In this document: positions 22,674 to 32,700 of the stretch, piece by piece
How the letters are laid out: the number at the start of each line of letters is the position of its first letter
Numbering within the stretch: position 1 is the first letter of the stretch
NCBI RefSeq assembly: GCF_000332175.1
Contig: NZ_KB235914.1
Coordinates: forward strand, 3,840,868 to 3,904,867
Source: Pseudanabaena sp. PCC 6802
Lineage (GTDB): Bacteria > Cyanobacteriota > Cyanobacteriia > Pseudanabaenales > Pseudanabaenaceae
Reading direction: 5' to 3'
Length of the DNA stretch: 64,000 bases
The notes under the pieces: model-generated
Seen by the model: only the letters and a program-made list of their open reading frames with translations
Told to the model about the DNA's origin: nothing
Databases searched by the model: none
Made by a program: the position numbers and the translations under genes

Positions 22674-22859
22674 TTGCCTACTGTAGAGCAAGCATTAGAA
22701 AGCGTTAAGGTTTGTCAGATGCTGTCAAATCTTTACAGAGATATTCATCTGTTTCGATTCGATCCTCTTACAGTGGAAATATACATCTTGGCTGGCGAAA
22801 CGCTTGAAATTACCATTACAAGCAATGGTAGATGGAGGTTTGTTGGTGATGAAACCTGA
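22674..22859 (+). CDS. DUF6888 family small protein
   Basis: This 61-residue protein starts at TTG. The core CQMLSNLYRDIHLFRFD and VEIYILAGETLEITI matches what I recall of DUF6888, a small cyanobacteria-restricted family. It overlaps the following DUF6887 gene by 11 bp, the typical arrangement for this pair, which is found in many copies in cyanobacterial genomes. Function is unknown; the pairing, small size and mobility resemble toxin-antitoxin modules, but this is inference. Confidence 0.8.
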   Translation: MPTVEQALESVKVCQMLSNLYRDIHLFRFDPLTVEIYILAGETLEITITSNGRWRFVGDET

Positions 22860-23046
22860 ATTTGATAAGATGTCTCGCTCTGAGTTAAAGACTTATGTAC
22901 TCAAACATAGAAATGACATGGAAGCATTACGAGCTTTGATGAGCCGCCGTAGTCCTGACGATCGGGCAACCTGGTATAAATTTCCCGATACAGAGGAAGG
23001 TATTAAGCAAATGGAAGAAGTTTTCCGTAAGAGACTCGGGGGATAG
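22849..23046 (+). CDS. DUF6887 family small protein
   Basis: This 65-residue acidic/basic helical protein reads MKPEFDKMSRSELKTYVLKH at its start, the DUF6887 signature. The C-terminal half (WYKFPDTEEGIKQMEEVFRKRL) is predicted helical. The ATG at 22849 is chosen because it matches the family start and overlaps the DUF6888 stop. The partner is the preceding gene. Unknown function. Confidence 0.82.
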   Translation: MKPEFDKMSRSELKTYVLKHRNDMEALRALMSRRSPDDRATWYKFPDTEEGIKQMEEVFRKRLGG

Positions 23047-23069
23047 AGTGAATTAGCAGATTTTTTTCG

Positions 23070-25133
23070 TTACTGCTGAAGTTTCTTAATCCTGTTTAGA
23101 GCATCCTGAACATCTTTTGTTTGCCCCGCTTTTTGATAAAGATCGGCGGCTTTTTGGAAATCGGCGATCGCTTCTGCCTTATTACCTAATTTAGAATAGA
23201 CATTGCCGCGATTGTAGTAAGCGCTGGCATAGTTAGGATCGAGTTGGAGCGCTTTGTTGTAATCGGCGATCGCGCTTTGCCTGTCCCCTAGATCGTTGCG
23301 AACATTGGCGCGATTGTAGTAGGCATTGGCAACTGTGGGATCGATTTCAATTACTTTGCTGTAATCAGCCATTGCGGCTTGTTTGTTGCCCAGGTCATAG
23401 TAAACGTTACCTCGATTATTGTAAGCACTAGCGTGTTTGGGATCGAGTTGAATTGCCTTGTTGTAATCGGCGATCGCAATTTGATGCTCGCCCAAACTGT
23501 GTTGAACGTTGCCTCGCCGATAGTAGGCATTGACATAACCGGGATCGATTTCTAGAGTTTTGTTGTAGTCGGCGATCGCAGCTCGATAATTGCCTAGATC
23601 GCTGTGAGTATTGCCGCGATTGAAGTAAGCCTTAGTATATTTAGAATCGATGGCAATCGCTTTATTGTAATCGGCGATCGCGGCTTGATAATCGCGCAAA
23701 CTGTGGCGAGCGTTACCGCGATTGTTGTAGGCATCGGTATGCTTGGGATTGAGTTCGATGGCCTTGCTGAAATCGGCGATCGCAGTCTGCTTGTTCCCCA
23801 GATCGCTGTAGACATTGCCTCGGTTGTAATAAGCATTAGCAACTCCAGGATCGATTTTAATTACTTCGCTGTAGTCAGCGATCGCGCCTTGCCGATCGCC
23901 TTTAGTCAATTTCTCATTGCCGCGATCGATCAATTCCTGTACGGTGAGCGATTTGGCAACGGGAGTCTCAAGGGGAGTTGTAGGAGGAGGAGCGGATTGA
24001 GTCTTTTGAGATATTATACCCGAGCGCTCGATTGCAGCCCCAGTCGCGATTACCGCCATAACTACCGCTGTTATCCCGATGCCAAACCCTAAAGCCAATT
24101 TTAGCTTCGATCCACCTGAAGCATGGGCAATAGGAGGGGCTGAGCTATGGACTCGTGGATCGAAAAATGGCCGTACAACTGGAACTGCAGGCGCGATCGC
24201 AGGAGTGGGAATGGGAACTGTAGGAGCGACATAAGGTTTTGCCTGCAAATCTTGTAAAACTGCGATCGCCGACTGATAGCGATCTCGTACGTCCTTTTGC
24301 AACAGTTTATCTAATATATTGCCTAATTGAACCGAGATGGGATTTGAGATATGCTTGCGCCAATCTGTTACCCAACCATAGCCGTTGTCTGTCCAGAGAT
24401 GAAAGGGATGAATGCCGCTCATGAGATGAAAGCATGTTGCGCCCAAAGCAAATAGATCGCTGGCATAGACTGCTTTACCTTCCCTAATTTGCTCCAATGG
24501 TGAATAGCCATGCGAGCCGAGGGAGGTGCCTGCACTAGCTCCAGTCATGACAGTTTGCGATAATAGCTTCGACACGCCAAAATCAATTAGAACTGGTTTG
24601 TTATCCGGGCTGCGACGCATGATATTCTCTGGTTTGATGTCGCGGTGAATCGTGCCGCGATCGTGAATAAACTGGAGAATAGGCAAAAGATCGAGCAATA
24701 ACTGTCGAATTTGGTTCTCGCTAAATACGCCCTCTTTTTCTAGCTGCTTGAGTAAATTATCGCCTTCGATAAATTGCTGTACTAAATACAGATAGCCGCC
24801 CTCTTCAAAATATGCCAGTAATGTTGGTATTTGTGGATTCTCTCCCAATCGTTGCAACTGTTTGGCTTCCTGCTCGAATAGCTGCCCGACCTTTTGCTGC
24901 ACCGATCGCGTACCCTGACCGTCGTAGGCTAGTTGCTTGACTACGCAGCGATCGTTGAGCTTATGCGTATCTTCGGCCAGATAGGTTTTGCCAAAACCAC
25001 CCCTGCCAATCGGCTTAATTACCTTAAAGCGGCTGTGTAGCAAAGCAACCAAGGGAACACCGCAATTCTGGCAGTGGAGATGATTGTCGGGATTTATGGG
25101 GCGATCGCAGTCGGGATTAAGACAGCACAACAT
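23070..25133 (-). CDS. Serine/threonine protein kinase with C-terminal TPR repeats
   Basis: This is a 687-residue membrane kinase. Residues 1-26 form a four-cysteine zinc ribbon (CLNPDCDRP...HCQNCGVP). The kinase domain (about 34-300) has the glycine loop IGRGGFGKTY, VVKQLAYD (Lys), HRDIKPENIMRR (catalytic loop) and IDFGVSKLL (DFG). A proline-rich linker follows, then one membrane helix (LALGFGIGITAVVMAVIATG, about 345-366). Eight TPR units follow (each near 'AYYNRGNVYSDLGN..AIADY'), for protein contacts on the far side of the membrane. The AIADY repeats are encoded by GCGATCGC-type DNA, so HIP1 sites recur about every 102 bp. This is the common SpkB/SpkC-like cyanobacterial architecture; substrates are unknown. 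The OmpR-type gene upstream is on the same strand. Confidence 0.93.
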   Translation of the reverse strand: MLCCLNPDCDRPINPDNHLHCQNCGVPLVALLHSRFKVIKPIGRGGFGKTYLAEDTHKLNDRCVVKQLAYDGQGTRSVQQKVGQLFEQEAKQLQRLGENPQIPTLLAYFEEGGYLYLVQQFIEGDNLLKQLEKEGVFSENQIRQLLLDLLPILQFIHDRGTIHRDIKPENIMRRSPDNKPVLIDFGVSKLLSQTVMTGASAGTSLGSHGYSPLEQIREGKAVYASDLFALGATCFHLMSGIHPFHLWTDNGYGWVTDWRKHISNPISVQLGNILDKLLQKDVRDRYQSAIAVLQDLQAKPYVAPTVPIPTPAIAPAVPVVRPFFDPRVHSSAPPIAHASGGSKLKLALGFGIGITAVVMAVIATGAAIERSGIISQKTQSAPPPTTPLETPVAKSLTVQELIDRGNEKLTKGDRQGAIADYSEVIKIDPGVANAYYNRGNVYSDLGNKQTAIADFSKAIELNPKHTDAYNNRGNARHSLRDYQAAIADYNKAIAIDSKYTKAYFNRGNTHSDLGNYRAAIADYNKTLEIDPGYVNAYYRRGNVQHSLGEHQIAIADYNKAIQLDPKHASAYNNRGNVYYDLGNKQAAMADYSKVIEIDPTVANAYYNRANVRNDLGDRQSAIADYNKALQLDPNYASAYYNRGNVYSKLGNKAEAIADFQKAADLYQKAGQTKDVQDALNRIKKLQQ

Positions 25134-25165
25134 TGAGCGTGAAACAGTAATAGGCTAATTGCATT

Positions 25166-25852
25166 TTAGCCAACCTTACTTGGGTGTCTGAGTCGATAGC
25201 CCATACTATGTACTGTTTCAATCAGATCTTCAACGGCACCAACTGCCTTCAACTTTTGGCGCAGGCTGCGGATATGAACTTTTACCGTATGCTCTTCGGG
25301 CGGCGACTCCAGCGACCAGATATGCTCGATAATGGCGCTCCGACTGAGAATGCGCCGACCGTTGCGTAGCAGTAACTCCAGCAGAGCATATTCTTTGGGA
25401 GTTAATTGCACTGGTTCTTCGTCATAGCTGACTTCGTAGGTGCTGGGATTGAGTCTTACCTTGCCCCATTCTAGAATAGGACCAGTTACCACGTTGCCCC
25501 GACGGAATAAGGCGCGAATTCGGGCAAATAATTCCTGCAAATCTACTGGTTTGACGATATAGTCATCGGCTCCTGCATCCAGGCCAGCAATCTTATCAGT
25601 GGAGGTGTCGCGGGCTGTAAGTAAAATAATTGGCATTGTGTAACCATGCGATCGCAATCTCTGGCAGAGGGCAATACCATCAAGTTCCGGCAGCATCACA
25701 TCCAGTAGTAGCAGATCGTATGCCAGCAATTTAACCTGATACCAACCTGCTTCGCCATTGTTGACGACATCAACTACATAGCGCTGCTCCATAAGCGCTT
25801 CCGCCAATGTTTCGGCGAGATCTATATCATCCTCAGCTAGAAGAAGTCTCAT
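25166..25852 (-). CDS. OmpR/PhoB-type response regulator
   Basis: This DNA-binding response regulator of 228 residues starts at MRLLLAEDDIDL; an upstream ATG adds seven residues. The receiver domain has acidic pocket EDD, the acceptor Asp in LLLLDVMLPELDG (about 51) and Lys in DYIVKPVDLQE. The winged-helix effector domain (about 130-225) has LTPKEYALLELLLRNG, the recognition helix EEHTVKVHIRSLRQKL and the wing IETVHSMGYRL. It resembles RppA-type regulators of cyanobacteria. No cognate kinase is adjacent; it may be an orphan or work with the kinases at 16-21 kb. Confidence 0.92.
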   Translation of the reverse strand: MRLLLAEDDIDLAETLAEALMEQRYVVDVVNNGEAGWYQVKLLAYDLLLLDVMLPELDGIALCQRLRSHGYTMPIILLTARDTSTDKIAGLDAGADDYIVKPVDLQELFARIRALFRRGNVVTGPILEWGKVRLNPSTYEVSYDEEPVQLTPKEYALLELLLRNGRRILSRSAIIEHIWSLESPPEEHTVKVHIRSLRQKLKAVGAVEDLIETVHSMGYRLRHPSKVG

Positions 25853-25873
25853 ATTACAAATGCAAAAGCCCAC

Positions 25874-26556
25874 AAAACAAAGAACAAAGCAATGCAGTTT
25901 ACATACAACGTAGGGCGCATAAGTTATGCCTGGCTTATGCCCAAAAATGATTTTATTCGATATTGGTTACCTAGCATAATGCACATTTTAAACACGTCAT
26001 ATGTATAAATCGTGTTTTAAATATGCGTATTTTGCATGCCTAGTTTCACATACTACCTTACATATATATAAAGGCTTGCATATAAGGTTTTGCTTGTTAA
26101 ACTGCCAAATCTGATTTAAGCACCTGGAACCACAGATATAGCCGTAGACAGATCTGTTAGGACAGGGGGTGTGGGGGCGCAGCCCCCACGCAGGGGTCCC
26201 ACCCCTGCACCCCGTCCTAAGCCTATTGGCTATAGCTATAAGTATAGAAAGCACCGACCTATCATATTTTTGAACCAAGAATTGTTAAATATTCCCCTGA
26301 GAAGTCGAATATTTTCATAAGTAATATTACTTACGATCGAGATTTGTTACAAGTAGGTATTTTTTCTGATTCCTACGCATTTGACATGCAATTATAGGTA
26401 TTACTACTTGCTCGAGATGCTTGCGTTCGGGTTCTTAGGCTTACTGACTCACCAGTTACTAATTCGACGCGAGTCCGACAAACCTGGCTTAGAATTCGCC
26501 TTAATTCAATCCAGATTAACTGTAAATAAACCACTTAAAATTTTTAGGTTTTAGAT
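25874..26556. other. 683-bp intergenic region upstream of cpcL
   Basis: This AT-rich stretch contains element B (26137-26240) and the probable promoter and leader of cpcL. No open frame here looks real. Confidence 0.6.
26137..26240 (-). repeat. Miniature inverted-repeat element B, inverted copy
   Basis: TATAGCCGTAGACAGATCTG to GGCTATAGCTATA encloses GGGGGCGCAGCCCCC. It is an inverted, nearly identical copy of the element at 9909-10010. Confidence 0.8.
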
Positions 26557-27297
26557 ATGTCTATTCCTCTTTTAAGCTACCCCCCAAAATCGCAAAATCA
26601 GCGCGTTAATGGCTATGAAATCCCCGGTGACGATCGCCCCAGAATTTACTCTACCGATAATCTCCCCTCGTCTGTGGAAATGGACGATCTGATCCAGGCG
26701 GCCTATCGCCAAATTTACAACGAACAGCAGATGACAGCCAGCAGTCGCCAACTGTTTTTGGAATCGCAACTAAGATCGAGACAGATTACCGTGAAGCAAT
26801 TCATTCGCGGCTTAGCCACCTCAGATTCGTTCCGACGACTAATTTTTGACACGAATAATAACTATCGCTTTGCCCAAATTTGCATTCAGCGTATTTTGGG
26901 ACGTGAAGTCTACAATGAGCGTGAGAAAATTGCCTGGTCGATCGTAATTGCCACCAAAGGTCTGTCTGCTTTCATTGACGACCTGCTCAACAGCGAAGAA
27001 TATATGACCAACTTTGGCGAGCATACCGTCCCCTATCAACGGCGGCGGATTCTACCGCAACGAGCACAGGGAGAGTTACCCTTTGCGCGGATGGCTCGCT
27101 ATGATGAATATCATCTAGCAAAACTGCCCAAACCGTATTTAGGTCGCAGAGGTCCCGGTGCAGCTCGTTTAGATTATGTACGTTGGGAATGGCAAAAGAC
27201 TCCATCCAAGGGCCTCAGCCAGGTGGGCGCGGCGCTAGTAATTGGCGGAGCCGCTTTTGTTGGATTCCTGTTTTTAGCGATCTTGTTTGGATTTTAA
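26557..27297 (+). CDS. cpcL: Phycobilisome rod linker CpcL (CpcG2-type) with membrane anchor
   Basis: This is a 246-residue linker. The start MSIPLLSYPPKSQNQRVNGYEIPGD and a PBS linker domain (about 15-185) are typical of the CpcG family: VEMDDLIQAAYRQIYNEQQ, QLRSRQITVKQFIRGLA, FRRLIFDTNNNYRF and ILGREVYNEREKIAWS. Instead of a core-attachment region, the C-terminus ends in a hydrophobic helix, GAALVIGGAAFVGFLFLAILFGF (about 222-245). That tail defines CpcL, which assembles phycocyanin rods without an allophycocyanin core and ties them to photosystem I or NDH-1 in the thylakoid membrane. No phycocyanin genes are adjacent, also usual for cpcL. A transposon-like element begins three bases after the stop. 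Confidence 0.93.
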   Translation: MSIPLLSYPPKSQNQRVNGYEIPGDDRPRIYSTDNLPSSVEMDDLIQAAYRQIYNEQQMTASSRQLFLESQLRSRQITVKQFIRGLATSDSFRRLIFDTNNNYRFAQICIQRILGREVYNEREKIAWSIVIATKGLSAFIDDLLNSEEYMTNFGEHTVPYQRRRILPQRAQGELPFARMARYDEYHLAKLPKPYLGRRGPGAARLDYVRWEWQKTPSKGLSQVGAALVIGGAAFVGFLFLAILFGF

Positions 27298-27300
27298 TCG

Positions 27301-27568
27301 CTAAGGGTCGAATTCCCCGCCCCTTGGGGCGTGATAAAATTGCTGTGGTTCGCAGCCCACCGATTGAGAGTGAAAGTCAGGCATTGCCGGGACCTCCAAA
27401 GTTCGGGAATTGTATTGTACCCAGGGACTCTGGGGAAGGGAAACAGTCTGTCAAGTCGGTCTGTCGGGGAGTACGTCATGAGGCGGCTCTAGATCAGTGG
27501 CGTTGGGCAGAAATGTCTAATCGTGAGGTTAGGATGCCCCGCCCGCTTGCGGGTGGGGAGGATGTCAC
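27301..27568 (+). mobile_element. IS200/IS605-type remnant; candidate standalone OMEGA RNA
   Basis: This is a non-coding unit of about 270 bp. Its left end has a GCCCC-TT-GGGGC hairpin within GAATTCCCCGCC, and its right end has a hairpin CCCCGCCCGCTTGCGGGTGGGG followed by AGGATGTCA. These are the sub-terminal palindromes of single-strand-transposing IS200/IS605 elements. The interior lacks any open frame but is highly structured (CAGACTG/CAGTCTG-like arms, GGGACCTCCAAAGTTCGGG, GACTCTGGGGAAGGG). From memory it resembles the guide-RNA scaffold encoded upstream of cyanobacterial iscB. If so, it is a gene-less element keeping only the RNA, with the guide taken from the cpcL 3' flank. The tnpA and iscB/tnpB genes are absent. 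Confidence 0.5.
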
Positions 27569-27767
27569 TCGACTCATACCAAATCCTGTTTAGCTACCAC
27601 CTTTTCCTTGAAGTCTGCGCAAGCGGACTTTTTCCGTGTAGGCGCAACTCTCAGGCGGCGCAGTTGCCCAGCAATAGGGCGAGCCAGCCAGTAACGGCAC
27701 GTAGTGTTAAAATGCCGCTACAATGTGGGAAAGATAAAGGTTCCTGCTTTTCTGTATACCTACCGAT

Positions 27768-28334
27768 ATGATTACCCTACAGACTCAGTACGAAACCCTG
27801 CTGTGCCAGTACTGCAATCAGCTTGAGGCCATTAATTTGCTCAGGCAGTATCGTCCCTACTTTGAACTGCTCCCCAGCGTGCGCAGACCGACTGAAAGCT
27901 TGATTTGTCTGCCGCTGCCAGTCGTGAAGCTGGCTAATAGTCAATCGGGCAGCAGCCACCAACAGATCCAGTGCGATCTAGTATTATTGATGTGCGATCC
28001 GGAATGGAAGATCAAAACGGGACGCGAGGTGTTTGTGTTCATTCATCGACCGGGAGAAGATTTTTCGGGCTTGCTAAATCGCTGGCGGCAAGTGGAGGTA
28101 ATGTTAGGGGAAGATTATTTCTGGTTATTGCCCTGGAAATATCACCAACTCATGAACGATAAGGGGGAATATCATTACCCGCTATTTGTAACCTTGAGCT
28201 ACACGCCGGATCGGATCAAAAAAGGACTGGCTGGGGCTTCATTGCCATTCGTCTCGGTGGATGTACCGGCTGAACTAGATAGTTTGCCCGTAGAACCACC
28301 CGAAGGTGCGATCGCGGAAATTGACCCATCTTAA
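27768..28334 (+). CDS. Conserved cyanobacterial protein of unknown function
   Basis: This is a 188-residue soluble protein. Features: helical N-terminus (LLCQYCNQLEAINLLRQYRPYFELLP), a strand-rich centre (IQCDLVLLMCDPEWKI, GREVFVFIHRPGEDFSGLL), WRQVEVMLGEDYFWLLPW, and an acidic tail ending GAIAEIDPS. I recall near-identical cyanobacterial proteins of no known function but cannot name the domain. The ATG follows GTATACCTACCGAT without a clear ribosome site. The moaD-like gene starts four bases after its stop, so the two are probably one operon and may be functionally linked. Confidence 0.8.
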   Translation: MITLQTQYETLLCQYCNQLEAINLLRQYRPYFELLPSVRRPTESLICLPLPVVKLANSQSGSSHQQIQCDLVLLMCDPEWKIKTGREVFVFIHRPGEDFSGLLNRWRQVEVMLGEDYFWLLPWKYHQLMNDKGEYHYPLFVTLSYTPDRIKKGLAGASLPFVSVDVPAELDSLPVEPPEGAIAEIDPS

Positions 28335-28338
28335 TATC

Positions 28339-28596
28339 ATGACCGCACAAATTACTGTCACAGTCAAGCTATTCGCAGCTTTTCAAGAGGCGATCGCTAC
28401 AGATGCAATGCAGATTACCCTCCCCGATCGCGCTACAGTGCGACAAGTGTACGACTATCTGGTAATCGATCATCCCAATTTGGAACAATGGCGATCGCTT
28501 ACCCGTTATGCTGTCAATTTAGATTTTGTCGAACCGGACATGCTCTTGAGTAATGGCGACGAAGTTGCTCTGATTCCTCCAGTGAGCGGCGGTTGA
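28339..28596 (+). CDS. MoaD/ThiS-family small sulfur carrier
   Basis: This is an 85-residue ubiquitin-fold protein starting at MTAQITVTVKLFAAFQEAI. The pattern NGDEVALIPPVSGG at the end, with terminal Gly-Gly, is diagnostic for MoaD-type sulfur carriers, which receive sulfur as a C-terminal thiocarboxylate for molybdopterin synthesis. The middle part (TVRQVYDYLVIDHPNLEQW) fits MoaD. The start at 28339 is preferred to an upstream in-frame codon at 28306 that lies within the previous gene. The MoaE partner is not in the window, so assignment as moaD itself is likely but not certain. Confidence 0.88.
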   Translation: MTAQITVTVKLFAAFQEAIATDAMQITLPDRATVRQVYDYLVIDHPNLEQWRSLTRYAVNLDFVEPDMLLSNGDEVALIPPVSGG

Positions 28597-28732
28597 TCGG
28601 AACTAGCACTTGGGGAGATCTCTAATGCGGCCAGGAGATAATTCCTTTGACAGGCTTAGCATTAGACCAGGAGTCCATGTTGAAAGTTAGTCCATCTATG
28701 GAAGTACCCTCTAATACGCGATCGAAAGCATC

Positions 28733-29707
28733 CTAGACAAAACGCCAACGCATATTATCCTGCTTGCCCGCCCCCCCGATCGCCAGTTGAACGTCTTGGG
28801 GTATGCCATCTACTAATAGGGAGTTCGTTACTGATTGATTGTGATAGGCAATCAAAGCGCTTTGAGCATCGCAACGATAGATATTGTAATAGTAATCGCT
28901 TTGGGAAATATAGATTTTCTTTTGAGGTGCTTTAATATAATTCCAGAGACCTTTCCAGGTAGATGGTTTCACAAATAGATCGCTGTCTCCGATTAGAATG
29001 GCAATGGGAATATTTGATAGAGCAGTTCCAGTTTCCTGAATCGTGACTGGATGTGTCAGGAAGGGCAGATCGCCTGGAGGAATGAGTTTCTGTATCCAAC
29101 TCGGTAACTGCGCCGTACTAGGTAGCGGGTCGGCAGCAATAATGGCTTTAATCTGGTTGGCACCGACGAAATAGGGCCAACTGAGTGCAAACAAACCTCC
29201 AAGCGAATGGCCGAATAGAAAAATATCAAAGGTATCCTGCCCGGGCAATATCTCCTGCATAGCCTGGCGAACGCTCTCATTGGCAGTGATAATCGCATCT
29301 TTCCCAGTGGTTTGGAAACTATCCAGGGCTGCCTGTAGCAGCTTTATGGGGTTGTCGTAAGTCGGTGGCTGTGGAGTTTGGCAGTCGGCATAGCCATCTT
29401 TCTGATAGTCGGCAAAAAAGACATAATATCCCTGTTTGGCAAGGTGCTGCATGTGGGCATCGTAGTAATAAGGATTGCCAAAGGCAAAGCCATGCAGGTA
29501 AATTATTGCTTTGGGAGTATCTAAAACCTGCCGTTTGGGAATGTAAGCCATCACGTAATTCCCTTGGGCGTGGGAACCCCAAGCCTGCGTGTAATACTCG
29601 TATTTTTCGTTGGGATAATCTGGCTTAGTCGGCGGATCGGGAAATAGCCCCGTTGCATAGGGCTTAAGATTTTGAACGAACCTGTGAAATGTTGTCATAT
29701 GTTTCAT
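28733..29707 (-). CDS. Alpha/beta hydrolase
   Basis: This is a 324-residue protein with the hydrolase fold: the oxyanion strand IIYLHGFAFGNPYYY, the nucleophile elbow FLFGHSLGGLFALSW (Ser), an acid in IAILIGDSDLFVKP and a C-terminal His candidate in ALIAYHNQS. No export signal is seen. Substrate is unknown; the compact lid region with several Tyr and Pro residues suggests a small ester or lipid. It is flanked by convergent and same-strand genes without an obvious operon. A start four residues in (MTTFHRFVQ) is possible. Confidence 0.88.
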   Translation of the reverse strand: MKHMTTFHRFVQNLKPYATGLFPDPPTKPDYPNEKYEYYTQAWGSHAQGNYVMAYIPKRQVLDTPKAIIYLHGFAFGNPYYYDAHMQHLAKQGYYVFFADYQKDGYADCQTPQPPTYDNPIKLLQAALDSFQTTGKDAIITANESVRQAMQEILPGQDTFDIFLFGHSLGGLFALSWPYFVGANQIKAIIAADPLPSTAQLPSWIQKLIPPGDLPFLTHPVTIQETGTALSNIPIAILIGDSDLFVKPSTWKGLWNYIKAPQKKIYISQSDYYYNIYRCDAQSALIAYHNQSVTNSLLVDGIPQDVQLAIGGAGKQDNMRWRFV

Positions 29708-29760
29708 CTGTTATTTAATCTGTAGTGTGTTGGGCCGATCGCAAATCCCTATTCCTCAGC

Positions 29761-32700
29761 TTAGTTCTCTATAGCTCCCAAAGCTTTTAAGGTAGCTGTT
29801 TGAGCTTCGTTCAAACCATGAATGCCTGTAATATTCATGCCTTCATAGGGGCGAGGCGATCGCAGAGTTTTGATACACTCGCCTGTTTCTATATCCCATA
29901 CCTTGATAGTTTCATCGGCACTGCTACTGACTATTGTCTTCTCATCCGGCATAAACAGGCTAGACCAGATCCAATTTCCATGGCCGGAAAATGTTTTGAT
30001 ACATTGTCCGCTATTAGTATCCCATAACTTGATGGTTTGGTCGACGCTGCTGCTAACCAGGGTATTTCCATCTTGCGAAAATGATGTTGATAGAACTTCA
30101 TTCTCGTGTCCTGTGATGATTCTCAAACATGCACCGTTAGCAGTACTCCAAAGTTTTATAGTGCGATCGAAGCCACAGGTAGCAATAGTTTCACCATTAG
30201 GACTAAAGACAACCAACCAGATACTAAAACTCTTGCCATCAACAGTCCAAAGGCACTCGCCAGTCGCAACTTCCCATAGCTTCACAGTACTATCATTGCA
30301 ACTACTGACTAAATATCGTCCATCGTAGTTAAATGCAATTGATGGCACCGACCTGATGTGTCCCTTTAATACCTGCAAACATTCCCCTGTATTAATATCC
30401 CAAATCCAGATCGAACAATCGGAGCTGCTACTAGCTAAAATTTTGCCATCAGGACTGAAAGCAACCGACCAAATCCAACTAGCATGACCTACTAAGGTTT
30501 TAGTACATTTACCCGATCGCCAATCCCAAAGCTTGACAGTGCGATCGTTACTGCCACTGGCTAGAACCTTGCCATCAGGACTAAAGGCAACGCACAAAAC
30601 GCGATTGGCGTGTCCCCTCAGGGTTTGGATCGCTCCAACACCGATATCCCATATTTTGACAGTTCGATCTTCACAACCACTGGCTAACAATTGACAATCT
30701 GGATGTAGAGCCAGCCTGTAGATGGCATTGCTGTGCCCTTGTATGGTTTTGAAACACTGGCCGGAGGCTAGATCCCATAGTTTTGCAGCATAGTCATCTC
30801 CTCCACTCGCTAGTATTTTCCCACCAGGGCTGAAGGCAACCGACCACACCGGATTTGTATGCCCCTGTAAAGTATTGATACATCTTCCTGTCTCAACATC
30901 CCACAATCTCACAGTACGGTCGTAACTACTACTGGTCAGAATTTGTCCGTTAGGACTGATGTCAATTGCAGTCACGGCATCGCTATGCCCTCGCATGGTT
31001 TTTATCAGTTCGCCCGTACGAGCATCCCATAGCTCGATTTTGCGATCGAAGCCCCCACTAAAAAGCACTTTACCATCAGGGCTGAAGCAGAGACATTTAA
31101 CCCAACCTGAATGGGCTTCCCAAGTTTTATAGCATTCTCCAGTACTAACATCCCATAGTTTAATCTGGCGATCTTGCGCTCCACTAGCAATGGTTCGACC
31201 GTCGGGACTTAAGATAGCCGACCAAATGGAACTCTCATGACCCGACCAGGTTTCGAGACATTCACCAGTGTCTGCATTCCATAACCGGATCGTTACGTCT
31301 TCGGAACCACTTACCAGGGTCTGTCCATCGGAACTAAAAGCAACGCAAGTAGCAGTACTTCCATGCCCGTACAAAACATTTAGACATTCGCCGGAACTGA
31401 TATCCCATAGTTTGATGGTGCGATCGGTGCTACCGCTGGCTACAATTCTGCCATCGGGACTAAAGGCTAAACCCCATATCCAGTGATTGTTATGTCCTCT
31501 ACAGGTAAGAAGTCGTTTCCCATCTGAAACTTGCCAGACTTGAATCTCTCCATGGGAGTCCCCCGTTGCCAATAGTTTACCATTTGGGCTGAAAGCAACT
31601 GATATAATGCTGCCAAAGGTTTCTGCAAAAATGCACTGTCTGAAATCCGCATGGGCAAAATTACAGTTATGGAGATTCGTATTTTTTAGGTACGCTTGCC
31701 GAATCGTAAAATATGAAAAGTCAAAGTTTGATACATCAATCTCAAGTTGAATCGCGAGATTAAGAATATTTCCGATCGCGTAGCCTACTTGTTTGGTTGC
31801 TTGCGATCTTAACTCCTGCACGATCTCTTTTAACCGTTCGTCTAAAGCTGCCTTTGTGCCAAATCGCGAGATTGTATTTTCAAGCAAAGGCTTTAAAATC
31901 AAGCGAATTTGACTCTCTCTGATATAGTCTTTGGCAGAAGCTTCGATCGCGGCGAACCTGCTCAACCAGTAAAAGGAGCAGTCAGAATGACAATCTGAAT
32001 CCCCAGCGATCTCATCACCTATTTTCTCGATCAGACGATCTATCAGATACTCCATCACTACGGGTTGTTGGGTGAAACCTTGGGAACTTGTTTCGATCAG
32101 CGATCGCTTTACCAAAGATTCCAAAGCTTCAAGCAGCTTTCTCTTGGAAACAACAGGTACGATCTCCTCAACTAATGTTGCGAGCGTAACTGGTTCCCGG
32201 TTAATTGCTAACCAGAACATCACCTGTTTTTCTAAATCTGATAAGCGATTAAACTGCTTATCTAACATTACCCAAACACCGTTAAAGACAGCAGCCCCCT
32301 GCTCTAAAAACTCGTCAACTTGACCGACAAATAATTCCTGGATTGACGTAGAGACGATCTGTAAGGCTAAGGGATTGCCTCGATAGATTTCAATCAGGCT
32401 GCGCTTGCGATCGTCCGAACCGCGCAATCCTTTTACCCTCAAGATTTCCAATGCGTCATCAGATTGCAGTCCCGTTAGTTGCAGACACCGAACGCATGTG
32501 GCTTCGCTTTCATATCTGTCGATCTCTGCTGGTTTCTCACGACTGGTTAAAATCAAGCAGCTCTGATGTTTTACCGAGGCAATTTTATGTAAGAGATTTC
32601 CGTATTCCTCATATCCTTCACGATACTTGCCAGTGAAGTTCCCCTCCATGAAAATAGACTCAAAATTATCCAGAATTAGTAAACAACGAGAAGCCCGCAG

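Noticed and set aside
23150-23900. Regular about 102-bp repeats that could look like a CRISPR or satellite array
   Set aside because: They are the coding repeats of the TPR domain, with codon-phase conservation only.
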